From Lewinellaceae bacterium (GTDB taxonomy: Bacteria > Bacteroidota > Bacteroidia > Chitinophagales > Saprospiraceae): DNA of 64,000 bases. This document shows positions 1 to 8,570 of this stretch, one piece after another. The notes beneath the pieces were generated by a model. The model was not told where the DNA came from and ran no database searches. It saw only the letters and a list, made by a program, of their open reading frames with translations. Location: NCBI GenBank assembly GCA_020636355.1, contig JACJYB010000002.1, forward strand, positions 186,001 to 250,000, written 5' to 3'. Position 1 is the stretch's first letter; each line of letters begins with the position of its first letter. The position numbers and the translations under genes were made by a program.

Positions 1-1086
1 GGAGCGGGAAGCGACAAACCCATCGCCACTGCAGAAGATGCGCGTGTTTGGGTTCGGCAAAATGCTAAAAATGGTGCCGACGGCATTAAATTTTTCGGCG
101 CTACCCCGGAGGTGATGGATGCGGCGCTGAAGGAAAACAAATCCCTCGGATTGAGGAGTGCTTGCCATCATGCGCAACTCAATGTAGCCTGGTGGAATGC
201 CTTACAATCAGCGCGTGCCGGACTCACGTCCATGGAGCATTGGTATGGTTTGCCCGAAGCGCTTTTTGATGGCCAGACGGTGCAGGATTATCCGCCAGAT
301 TACAACTACAACAACGAACAGGACCGTTTCTCTGAAGCTGGAAAGTTATGGGAGCAGGCGGCAAAACCCGGATCGGAAAAGTGGAATGCAGTCATGGACG
401 AACTGCTGGACCTTGATTTCACACTGGATCCAACGTTTAACATTTACGAGGCAAGCCGGGATCTGCACCGGGCCAGGACTCAGGAGTGGCATCAGGACTA
501 CACCTTACCCACATTATGGGAATTCTACGCACCATCACGCGTGTCCCATGGTTCCTACTGGCACGACTGGGGTACGGAACAAGAGGTAAACTGGAAAAAG
601 AACTATCAGTTATGGATGCAGTTTGTCAACACCTACAAGAACCGCGGAGGACGGGTGACTACCGGTAGTGATTCCGGTTTTATTTATGAACTTTACGGCT
701 TCGCCTATATTCGTGAACTGGAGTTGCTCCGTGAGGCGGGATTTCATCCTTTGGAAGTCATCAGGGCTGCCACATTAAACGGCGCACAGGCACTGGGAGT
801 GGAAAAAGACCTTGGAACCATTGAGCCAGGTAAATTAGCGGATATGGTGCTTGTGGAAGAAAATCCTTTGGCTAACCTCCAAGTGTTGTACGGTACCGGG
901 GCTATTAAATTAAACGATGACAACAAAGTAGAGCGGGTAGGTGGCGTAAAATACACCATCAAGGATGGAATTATCTACGATGCCAAACAATTGCTTCGTG
1001 ATGTCAAAGCCATGGTCGATAAGGCCAAAGCTGAGTCGGGATTTGAATTTACCCAACCGGGTATGGAAAAGGAAATCAAATCCTGA
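1..1086 (+). CDS. Amidohydrolase family protein, C-terminal part (5' end outside window)
   Basis: The reading frame is open from base 1, so the N-terminus lies outside the window; 361 residues are visible. Features of a metal-dependent amidohydrolase (TIM-barrel, imidazolonepropionase/prolidase-like branch) are present. GADGIKFFG near residue 30 holds the position of the usual metal-bridging lysine. SACHHAQ and SMEHW supply histidine ligands. TTGSDSGF is the late metal-binding aspartate motif. The final ATLNGAQALG...LGTIEPGKLADMVL segment is the standard return to the composite beta-sandwich. The N-terminal HxH pair and any signal peptide are not visible. The substrate cannot be told from sequence. 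It ends 73 bp before a secreted propeller protein on the same strand, so co-transcription is possible but unproven. Confidence 0.85.
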   Translation, partial: GAGSDKPIATAEDARVWVRQNAKNGADGIKFFGATPEVMDAALKENKSLGLRSACHHAQLNVAWWNALQSARAGLTSMEHWYGLPEALFDGQTVQDYPPDYNYNNEQDRFSEAGKLWEQAAKPGSEKWNAVMDELLDLDFTLDPTFNIYEASRDLHRARTQEWHQDYTLPTLWEFYAPSRVSHGSYWHDWGTEQEVNWKKNYQLWMQFVNTYKNRGGRVTTGSDSGFIYELYGFAYIRELELLREAGFHPLEVIRAATLNGAQALGVEKDLGTIEPGKLADMVLVEENPLANLQVLYGTGAIKLNDDNKVERVGGVKYTIKDGIIYDAKQLLRDVKAMVDKAKAESGFEFTQPGMEKEIKS

Positions 1087-1159
1087 CCTTTGGGAGGATA
1101 CACTCTGGGTATAAATAATAAGTTCGTATACAATTCGATCAATAGCAAATAAACTTTCT

Positions 1160-4100
1160 ATGAAATTCAGATTAGCCTTAATCATTCTAATGGCTATGGT
1201 TTCCCAATGGACCTTTGCCCAGCGCAAAGCAAAGCCAGTAACAACCGCAGCCCCTGCACCCATTACACAATACGATCAAAAACTCTTTGATGCCATCCAG
1301 TGGCGTGAGGTCGGACCTTTTAGAGGCGGCCGCTCTGCTACCGTAACCGGCGTGCCCGGCAAACCGGATCTCTATTATTTCGGAGCTACGGGCGGAGGTG
1401 TATGGCGGACCACCGATGCCGGTGAGACCTGGGAAAACATCTCGGATGGTTTCTTTGGCGGTTCGATTGGAAGCGTAAGCGTAAGTGAATCCGATCCGAA
1501 TGTCATTTATGTGGGTGGTGGAGAAAACACGGTACGAGGTAATGTATCTTATGGTTATGGTGCCTGGAAATCGGTTGATGCCGGCAAGACCTGGACGCAT
1601 ATTGGCCTGGATAATTCTCGCCATATCTCAAGAATCCGAATTCACCCTACCGACCCGAATATTGCATGGGCTGCCGTCATGGGCGACCTGTATAAATCCA
1701 ACGATGACCGGGGCGTCTATAAGACAACCGACGGAGGGATGACCTGGCGCAAAGTATTGTTTGCCAATGCCGATGCAGGTGCGGTGGATCTGATCCTGGA
1801 TCCAAACAATTACCGAATCATGTATGCATCCACCTGGAATATCCGGCGGACACCTTACAGCCTGTCAAGCGGGGGACCCGGCTCTGCCTTGTGGAAAAGT
1901 ACCGACGGAGGAGAGACCTGGACGGACATCAGCGCTAACAAAGGTCTTCCCAAAGGAGTTTGGGGTATTGTAGGTGTTACTGTTTCTCCCGCAAACAGCG
2001 ATCGAATCTGGGCGATCATTGAAAACAACGATGGGGGTGTCTTCCGCTCCGATGATGCTGGTGCCACCTGGACCAAAGTTAATTCCGACCGGAATCTGCG
2101 GCAAAGAGCATGGTATTATTCCAGGATATACGCCGATCCTAAGGATCCTGAGGTGGTTTATGTCATGAACGTTTCTTACCAGAAGTCGACGGACGGTGGC
2201 CGCACATTCCGGGGCGCCAATGCACCCCACGGAGACCACCATGATCTCTGGATCGCGCCTGAAGATCCTCAAAGAATGATCATCGCCGACGATGGCGGTG
2301 CCCAAATATCCTTTAATGGAGGCGGGAGTTGGTCATCCCTGATGAATCAACCAACCGCTCAATTTTACCGGGTCGTAACCGACAACCATTTTCCATATCG
2401 CATCTATGCCGCCCAGCAGGATAATTCGACGGTTAGGATTCTGCATCGTTCCGACGGGTATGGAATTTCTGAAAGTGACTGGGAAACCACCGCAGGGTGT
2501 GAATGTGCTCATTTAGCACCTTATCCGCAGGATGACGACATAGTATTTGGAGGATGCTACGATGGCTTGCTCGAAATGGTCAATCATGAGACCGGGTACA
2601 GCCGAGCTGTAAACGTATGGCCAGATAACCCGATGGGCCACGGTGTTGAAGATATGAAATACCGGTTCCAGTGGAATTATCCAATCTTATTTTCACCGCA
2701 CAACCCCAATAAGCTTTACACCGCTTCAAATCATCTCCATGTGAGTTATAATCTTGGTCAATCCTGGGAAACGATCAGTCCGGATCTGACCAGAAACGAC
2801 TCAAGCAGGATGGTTTCTTCCGGCGGTCCTATCACCCAGGACAACACATCCGTCGAATATTATTGCACCATATTTGCCGTGGCAGAATCTCCCCGTGAAG
2901 AAAATGTTATCTGGACGGGAAGTGACGATGGACTGATTCACATTACCCGGGATGGGGGTAAAAGCTGGACAAACGTCACCCCAAAACAGGCACCGGAATG
3001 GATTATGATCAATAGCATCGATCCTGATCCGCATCGTGATGGCGCTTGTTATGTGGCTGCTACGAGTTATAAGTCCGGTGATTACCAGCCGTACCTCTTC
3101 AAAACACTGGATTATGGCCAAACCTGGGAAACGATTACAAATGGTATACCGGGCGATGAATTTACCCGGGTTGTCCGCGTAGATCCGGAGAAGCAAGGCT
3201 TACTGTATGCCGGTACGGAAAAAGGGATGTGGATTTCCTTTGACGACGGAGCTAATTGGCAACCGTTCCAGCTGAACCTACCCATAGTTCCTGTTACCGA
3301 TCTGACGATCAAGGATAATAATCTGATCGCCGCAACCCAGGGACGTGCCCTGTGGATGATTGATGACCTGACACCGATGCAACAACTCAGTGATGCCGTT
3401 AAGAACGCAAAATCTTATCTCTTTAAACCATTAGCTGCCTACCGGATGAATGGAGGCCAGGCTCGACGGGCCACACTGACCATGGGGACCAACCATCCCA
3501 ATGGTGTTATGATTTACTATTACCTGGCTGACAAACCATCTCCTAAGGATTCGATGGAACTGACCATAACAGATCAACACGGTAAGACCATTCAGACTTT
3601 CTCGACTTATGCCAAAGACCGGGAACATAAGCTGGAACCGAAACAGGGATCCAACTTGTTTGTCTGGGATATGATGGAGGATCCCGCTGAGCGATTTGAC
3701 GGATTAATCATGTGGTGGGCTTCTTTAAGCGGACCAAAAGCAGTACCCGGAAATTATCAGGTCACCCTGAAGTCTTTAGGTACCGAACAGACACAAGATT
3801 TCGAAATCCTGAAGGATCCCCGTGGCACCGGTACCATCGCTGATATTCAGAAACAACACGATTTTCTGGCTGAAATCAGGGATAAAATGACGGAGACACA
3901 CCGGACCATTGAAGATATCCGCCTGGTGCGTAAACAAATGAAGGGCTATGAGGAAATGATCAAAGGAATGGATCAAGTTGATGAGATTATAGCCAAAATG
4001 AAAAACATCGACAGTGCCATGACTCAAATTGAAGAGGCATTGTACCAGACGAAAAACCAGAGTCCTCAGGATCCGCTCAACTTCCCTATCCGGTTGAACA

Positions 4101-4306
4101 ATAAGTTGGCGCACCTGACGACGCTGACCAGTGGAAATGATTTCCCACCAACAGTCCAGGCTATAGCTGTAAAAGATGAGTTGATTGGCGAAATAGATTC
4201 GTATTTAAATCAATTCAAACAATTAACGGTGGCTGATCTGAAGATGCTCAATCAGATGATCCGGGATCGGACGATCGACGCAATCATGCTTAAAAAGCGT
4301 GAATAG
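1160..4306 (+). CDS. Large secreted Asp-box (BNR/VPS10-sortilin-like) beta-propeller protein
   Basis: A 1048-residue protein with an N-terminal signal peptide (MKFRLALIILMAMVSQ, cleavage near TFAQ). Residues about 35-740 are built of at least ten Asp-box repeats of the type S/T-x-D-x-G-x-T/S-W, for example TTDAGETW, SVDAGKTW, TTDGGMTW, STDGGETW, SDDAGATW, TRDGGKSW and TLDYGQTW. This indicates one or two beta-propellers as in VPS10/sortilin and BNR-repeat families. The last 300 residues hold a FlgD/Ig-like beta domain, then a charged helical stretch (about 890-1000) that is probably coiled coil. Such proteins are usually annotated as glycosyl hydrolase or WD40/YVTN-like, but no glycosidase catalytic motif was recognised, so enzymatic function is not claimed. 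It is expected to act outside the cytoplasm. There is no type IX sorting tail. Confidence 0.85.
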   Translation: MKFRLALIILMAMVSQWTFAQRKAKPVTTAAPAPITQYDQKLFDAIQWREVGPFRGGRSATVTGVPGKPDLYYFGATGGGVWRTTDAGETWENISDGFFGGSIGSVSVSESDPNVIYVGGGENTVRGNVSYGYGAWKSVDAGKTWTHIGLDNSRHISRIRIHPTDPNIAWAAVMGDLYKSNDDRGVYKTTDGGMTWRKVLFANADAGAVDLILDPNNYRIMYASTWNIRRTPYSLSSGGPGSALWKSTDGGETWTDISANKGLPKGVWGIVGVTVSPANSDRIWAIIENNDGGVFRSDDAGATWTKVNSDRNLRQRAWYYSRIYADPKDPEVVYVMNVSYQKSTDGGRTFRGANAPHGDHHDLWIAPEDPQRMIIADDGGAQISFNGGGSWSSLMNQPTAQFYRVVTDNHFPYRIYAAQQDNSTVRILHRSDGYGISESDWETTAGCECAHLAPYPQDDDIVFGGCYDGLLEMVNHETGYSRAVNVWPDNPMGHGVEDMKYRFQWNYPILFSPHNPNKLYTASNHLHVSYNLGQSWETISPDLTRNDSSRMVSSGGPITQDNTSVEYYCTIFAVAESPREENVIWTGSDDGLIHITRDGGKSWTNVTPKQAPEWIMINSIDPDPHRDGACYVAATSYKSGDYQPYLFKTLDYGQTWETITNGIPGDEFTRVVRVDPEKQGLLYAGTEKGMWISFDDGANWQPFQLNLPIVPVTDLTIKDNNLIAATQGRALWMIDDLTPMQQLSDAVKNAKSYLFKPLAAYRMNGGQARRATLTMGTNHPNGVMIYYYLADKPSPKDSMELTITDQHGKTIQTFSTYAKDREHKLEPKQGSNLFVWDMMEDPAERFDGLIMWWASLSGPKAVPGNYQVTLKSLGTEQTQDFEILKDPRGTGTIADIQKQHDFLAEIRDKMTETHRTIEDIRLVRKQMKGYEEMIKGMDQVDEIIAKMKNIDSAMTQIEEALYQTKNQSPQDPLNFPIRLNNKLAHLTTLTSGNDFPPTVQAIAVKDELIGEIDSYLNQFKQLTVADLKMLNQMIRDRTIDAIMLKKRE

Positions 4307-4334
4307 GTTCCGTTAATTCATCCCTGAGGCATCC

Positions 4335-5405
4335 ATGTCAACCACCAGATCCATGCGAAAGATCATTCATATTGACATGGATGCCTTTTTTGCTTCGGTT
4401 GAGCAGCTGGACAATCCTGAATTGAGGGGTAAACCCATAGCGGTGGGTGGATCTCGCAACCGGGGTGTCGTGGCAGCAGCTTCGTATGAAGCCAGAACGT
4501 ATGGCGTCCATTCGGCAATGCCCTCCAGAATGGCCTATGAAAAATGCCCGCACATCGTTTTTGTGAAACCACGTTTTACCCGCTATAAGGAAGTCTCGCA
4601 ACAAATACGTCAGATCTTTTATGAATACACCGATCTCGTGGAGCCTCTGTCCCTGGACGAAGCATACCTTGATGTCACTGAAAATAAAGCCGGCATTTCT
4701 TCGGCAGCAAAAATTGCCAAGGAGATAAAACGGAAAATTTTGCAAACAACCGGCCTCACGGCTTCAGCCGGCATTGCTATGAATAAATTCCTTGCTAAAA
4801 TAGCCTCGGACATCAATAAACCGGATGGTTGTACATTGATCCTGCCAGAACATTCAGATGACTTCATTGCCGGCTTACCGATCGAGAAATTTTTTGGAAT
4901 TGGCAAAGCCACATCTGAAAAAATGCACCAGCTTGGCATCCATTCCGGTGCTGAACTCAGACAATTTGATCGACTGGATCTGGTTCGATGGTTCGGGAAA
5001 ATGGGTCATTATTATTTCGAAATAGTCCGCGGCATGGATGATCGTCCGGTCATCCCGAATAGGGAGAGAAAATCGATTTCTGCCGAAACCACATTTGATG
5101 TGGATATTCCAAGCATCGACCTTTGCCGGTCGGAGATTGTGCGACTTTCCGATCGGGTCACTGCAAGTGCTGCGTCATTGGGGGTTAAAGGACGAACCGT
5201 CAGTATAAAGATCCGCTTCTCCGACTTTACGACGCTCCAGAAACAAAAATCATTTCCTGAAGCCACGAATGACCAGGAATTTATTCGAAGTGTTGCGATG
5301 GAATTACTCGATTATTTCAGCGATCAATACCGTCCAGTCCGACTTCTTGGGGTAGGTTTGCACAATTTTGAGCATTACCGGGAAGGGCAAATGGAATTAT
5401 TTTAA
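4335..5405 (+). CDS. dinB: DNA polymerase IV (Y-family translesion polymerase)
   Basis: A 356-residue Y-family polymerase close to the usual 350-residue length. The palm motif HIDMDAFFASVEQ near residue 12 carries the first catalytic Asp, and SLDEAYLDVT near residue 104 carries the catalytic Asp-Glu pair. TASAGIAMNKFLAKIASD and the helix-hairpin-helix GIGKATSEKM are typical of DinB. The little-finger domain fills the C-terminus, which ends EGQMELF and resembles a C-terminal beta-clamp-binding peptide. It carries out error-prone bypass synthesis of damaged DNA in the cytoplasm. It lies 28 bp after the propeller gene and is convergent with the hydrogenase operon. No LexA-type operator was seen upstream. 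Confidence 0.96.
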   Translation: MSTTRSMRKIIHIDMDAFFASVEQLDNPELRGKPIAVGGSRNRGVVAAASYEARTYGVHSAMPSRMAYEKCPHIVFVKPRFTRYKEVSQQIRQIFYEYTDLVEPLSLDEAYLDVTENKAGISSAAKIAKEIKRKILQTTGLTASAGIAMNKFLAKIASDINKPDGCTLILPEHSDDFIAGLPIEKFFGIGKATSEKMHQLGIHSGAELRQFDRLDLVRWFGKMGHYYFEIVRGMDDRPVIPNRERKSISAETTFDVDIPSIDLCRSEIVRLSDRVTASAASLGVKGRTVSIKIRFSDFTTLQKQKSFPEATNDQEFIRSVAMELLDYFSDQYRPVRLLGVGLHNFEHYREGQMELF

Positions 5406-5424
5406 GTCGATCTAAGCAGAAAAA

Positions 5425-5904
5425 TCAAATGAGGCTACGGACGCACTCAAATGCCTCAAATAGATTAGCCTTGGCATTTCGGGTCATAGGCATGCCCAGT
5501 TCCCACCGGTATCCGGTAATGGACAGGAGCCATGCCTCTGGTATTTGTTCATAAAGCACACCCGAGAGATGCAACAGACTACCTGGAGATAATGCATGCG
5601 TAGACCAGGAGCCATCCTCTTCCGGGAAAACCGGCTCCAGTGCATAACCACCCTTGATCCGTGTGACATGCGAATCCACAAATAAGACTTTGTCGTAAGC
5701 GGTGATCATTGAGGCATCCTCTATCTGTAACTGAAATACCTGGCGGACTTCCAGAGGGATACCCAAAGCCTGGACTAACTCGAGGAATTTCCAGCCAAGG
5801 CCATCATCCTGTCTGGCCGTATTCCCTATCCCTATAACCAATATTTTCTCACGATCTGGTTGCGGTTTGAATAATATTTCCTCTACGGTCTTGGACTTCA
5901 ACAT
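5425..5904 (-). CDS. hoxW: [NiFe] hydrogenase maturation endopeptidase (HoxW/HyaD/HycI family)
   Basis: This 159-residue protein has the hallmark N-terminal motif ILVIGIGNTARQDDGLGW, in which the first acidic residue after GN(x) is expected to bind nickel; further acidic and His positions follow (LFVDSH). Family members remove the C-terminal peptide of the hydrogenase large subunit after the active site has been assembled. I chose ATG at 5904; a GTG at 5937 is possible but gives a longer N-terminus than usual. The chosen start lies inside hoxH (stop at 5849), so the genes overlap by 56 bp in different frames. This overlap falls wholly within the hoxH codons for the tail that is cleaved. It is the last gene of the operon and is convergent with dinB. 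Confidence 0.85.
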   Translation of the reverse strand: MLKSKTVEEILFKPQPDREKILVIGIGNTARQDDGLGWKFLELVQALGIPLEVRQVFQLQIEDASMITAYDKVLFVDSHVTRIKGGYALEPVFPEEDGSWSTHALSPGSLLHLSGVLYEQIPEAWLLSITGYRWELGMPMTRNAKANLFEAFECVRSLI

Positions 5905-7297
5905 AAAGCGGCATTTTTCCCAGTGCGTGTGTCGCACAACTTAAACACGGATCATAAGCCCGTATAGCAATTTCAACCTGATTAAGCATCTGTTCGGTAA
6001 CTTCAAACCGGTTGTCCAATACATTTTGGGCTACCCATTTTACTGCCCGATTCATCGGTTCATTGTTATGTGTGGTGGAAACGATCAAATTGCATCGTGT
6101 GATCATTCCCTTATCGTCAATTTCGTAATGGTGGATAAGTGTACCCCGGGGAGCTTCAATAACCCCGATACCTTGTGATCTTTGTATGCCTTCCCTCCTC
6201 AAATCATCACCAAGGATGGCTTCATCGTTCAATAAGTCACGAATTGCCTCCGCACAATGCAGCATTTCAATTAATCGTGCCCAGTGCGTGTGCATGGTCA
6301 TATTATTGGTCTTGCCGCCCGTATAATCCCTGAAGATTTTCCTTTCCGCCTCAGCTAATGGGGTCGAAATGTACGTACTCACGTTTATTCTGGCCAATGG
6401 CCCTACCCTGTTCCAACCTTTCTCTTCACCCAATTCCTTTAGGTATGGAAACTTGAGATAACTCCAGGGCTTGACGAGTTCGGCAAAATGGTCAACATAG
6501 TCGGTTGCCGGCGCTAATAAGGTCTGGTTGCCTTGCGCATCTATAGCTCTCAGGGGACCATCATACAACTCCAGAGCACCGTCCTGAGTCACCATCCCCA
6601 GGTGACCCGAAGGATAGGTGGCGAAATAATCAAGCCAGGGAGCATTCGTTTCATGGTATTTTTTCATAAAATCCAAAACCCCGACCATCCAGTCAATGAT
6701 GTTATCGATTGAAGGCACTCCTTCCCCATTCAGAAATGCATCTCGTTCCTGCCGGGTAAATGTCTTATGTACACCACCGGGCACTGCCATGATGCCGTGT
6801 ATCCTTTTCCCCGCCAGCGCTTTGATTATCTCCTGGCCAAACTGTCGTATTTGAATGCCCTTTCGGGCCAGGTCCTTGTTTGCAATAGCAACTTCGACCA
6901 CATTTCGCTTGGCTGCCTCCGCATCAAGGCCAAAGAGCAAGTCAGGTGAAGCGAGGTAAAAGAAGTGCAAGGCATGCGACTGAAGCACCTGACCAAAATG
7001 CAGAAGCCGTCGCAACTTGGTTGCTGTAGGGCTCAGGTCATCCGGGTCCAGTCCCGCTATCTGATCGATGGCTTTGGCGGCAGCCAGGTGATGGCTTACC
7101 GGGCAGATCCCGCATAATCGCTGGACCAACACCGGCGCTTCCCAATAGGGCCTCCCCTGCACAAATCGCTCGAATCCACGAAATTCTACAATGTGGAAAA
7201 AAGCATCTTCAACTCGGTGATTATCATCCAGTAAAACAGTGACTTTACCGTGTCCTTCCACCCTTGTTACCGGATCAATGATTATCTTTTTACCCAT
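5849..7297 (-). CDS. hoxH: NAD-linked [NiFe] hydrogenase large (catalytic) subunit HoxH
   Basis: A 482-residue group 3d-type large subunit. The nickel ligand motifs are both present: RLCGICPVSHH (C62, C65) and DPCLSCATH near the C-terminus (C451, C454). Twenty-five residues follow His457, consistent with the maturation tail removed by the endopeptidase encoded next door. N-terminal IIIDPVTRVEGHGKV is the conserved opening. The enzyme oxidises H2, or evolves it, in a cytoplasmic complex with HoxF/U/Y and NAD(H). It starts 2 bp after the hoxU-hoxY fusion stops, so translational coupling is likely. No hyp maturation genes occur in the window and they must lie elsewhere if the enzyme is active. 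Confidence 0.95.
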   Translation of the reverse strand: MGKKIIIDPVTRVEGHGKVTVLLDDNHRVEDAFFHIVEFRGFERFVQGRPYWEAPVLVQRLCGICPVSHHLAAAKAIDQIAGLDPDDLSPTATKLRRLLHFGQVLQSHALHFFYLASPDLLFGLDAEAAKRNVVEVAIANKDLARKGIQIRQFGQEIIKALAGKRIHGIMAVPGGVHKTFTRQERDAFLNGEGVPSIDNIIDWMVGVLDFMKKYHETNAPWLDYFATYPSGHLGMVTQDGALELYDGPLRAIDAQGNQTLLAPATDYVDHFAELVKPWSYLKFPYLKELGEEKGWNRVGPLARINVSTYISTPLAEAERKIFRDYTGGKTNNMTMHTHWARLIEMLHCAEAIRDLLNDEAILGDDLRREGIQRSQGIGVIEAPRGTLIHHYEIDDKGMITRCNLIVSTTHNNEPMNRAVKWVAQNVLDNRFEVTEQMLNQVEIAIRAYDPCLSCATHALGKMPLYVEVQDRRGNIIQTATRS

Positions 7298-7299
7298 GA

Positions 7300-8568
7300 T
7301 CAGTCGTATTTAAATTCAGGATAGATCACATCGTATTTGGTGCCAAAAAGGATGTTCTGAACGACCTTCCAGATGTGTTGAGCTGACGGGGGGCACCCGG
7401 GTATGTGGTAATCTATTTTTACCACTTCATGACAGGGATATACCCGGTCCAGTATCTTTGGAATATCCTCGTGATTCGGAATGATGTGCTGCGCATTCCG
7501 GGTCACTGGTGAATGCAGGTATGCCTCTTCCAAACAGGCTTCCAGCGAGATGGTATTACGCATTGCAGGCAGACCACCCCAAATCGCACATTCACCCACC
7601 GATACCAAAATATCACAATGCTCCCGGAAGTATTCCAGGTTTTCAATGTTTTCGGAATTACAACATCCGCCTTCAATTAGTCCAATATCCACGTGGCGGG
7701 AAAAACGTTTGATATCTGTCAGCGGTGATTTATCAAAGGATACCAATTCAATCAAATCAAGTAAGCCTAGATCAATGTCCAGCATCGACATATGACAACC
7801 AAAGCATCCTGCGAGCGATGCGGTTGCAACCACCTTCTTCTTAGCCGGGACTACCGGTTTTTCAACCGGCGTCGTCAGAGGAATAGCCTCCTGGCTCTCC
7901 GGTTTATCGTATTTCCGGTCTCCGAAAGGACGGGATTCGCTTTTACCACGTAACAGAATGGCTCCAACCGGACATAATCGCATGGCTCTCGTTAATTCCT
8001 TATCAGACATTTCCGCTTCCAGCTCATAATCCACATTAACTTCAGTACGTCCACCTCGACGATGATAGGAAAACACCTTTTTACCGCTGTCGGTAACAAA
8101 TTCCTCCACGCAGCGTTTGCAGAGAATACACCGGTTATGATCGATCACCAGACGCTCCGGCTTAAAGTCCACAATACGATCTACAAAGGTGTGGGGAAAT
8201 CTTGAATAAGTGATCCCCGATTCATACGCCAAGTGCTGCAGATCACAGTCACCACTCTTTTCACATGCCGGGCAGAAATGATTGCCTTCTGCGAAAATCA
8301 GCTCCAGGATTGCCTTGCGGTTTTCAATTAAATCCGGGGTATTCACCTGAACCCGTAATCCTTCCGAGACTTTCAGGGAACAAGCGGCTCTGGGTTGTCC
8401 ACCGATAGCCACTGTACATACCCGGCAGGTTGCTAATGGTGGATCGATGTGGGGATAATAGCAGAGTGATGGTATGCTAATGCCATTTTCGGCCGCTGCG
8501 TCGACAAAGTTTTTGCCATCTTCAGCCTGACATGGCTGGTCATCGATGTAGAAGGTAACTTTTTTCAT
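7300..8568 (-). CDS. Fused HoxU (diaphorase iron-sulfur subunit) and HoxY (hydrogenase small subunit)
   Basis: A single 422-residue frame combines two proteins that are normally separate. Residues 1-205 are HoxU/NuoG-N-like: a plant-type [2Fe-2S] set (C36, C48, C51, C63), a His-Cys [4Fe-4S] set (H97, C99, C102, C108) and a second [4Fe-4S] set (C147, C150, C153, C199). A Pro/Glu/Lys-rich linker follows at about 210-243. Residues 245-410 are HoxY: AGCFGCHMSMLD (C255, C258), EGGCCNSEN (C302/C303), GECAIWGG (C327) and PGCPPSA (C392), which hold the proximal [4Fe-4S] cluster. The fusion would tie the electron path between HoxH and HoxF into one chain. There is no stop or frameshift at the junction. 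It is flanked at 2 bp by hoxF and hoxH. Confidence 0.92.
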   Translation of the reverse strand: MKKVTFYIDDQPCQAEDGKNFVDAAAENGISIPSLCYYPHIDPPLATCRVCTVAIGGQPRAACSLKVSEGLRVQVNTPDLIENRKAILELIFAEGNHFCPACEKSGDCDLQHLAYESGITYSRFPHTFVDRIVDFKPERLVIDHNRCILCKRCVEEFVTDSGKKVFSYHRRGGRTEVNVDYELEAEMSDKELTRAMRLCPVGAILLRGKSESRPFGDRKYDKPESQEAIPLTTPVEKPVVPAKKKVVATASLAGCFGCHMSMLDIDLGLLDLIELVSFDKSPLTDIKRFSRHVDIGLIEGGCCNSENIENLEYFREHCDILVSVGECAIWGGLPAMRNTISLEACLEEAYLHSPVTRNAQHIIPNHEDIPKILDRVYPCHEVVKIDYHIPGCPPSAQHIWKVVQNILFGTKYDVIYPEFKYD

Positions 8569-8570
8569 GG

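Noticed and set aside
4338..4745. Antisense frame of 135 codons inside dinB
   Set aside because: It overlaps conserved polymerase motifs on the other strand and has no independent signal.
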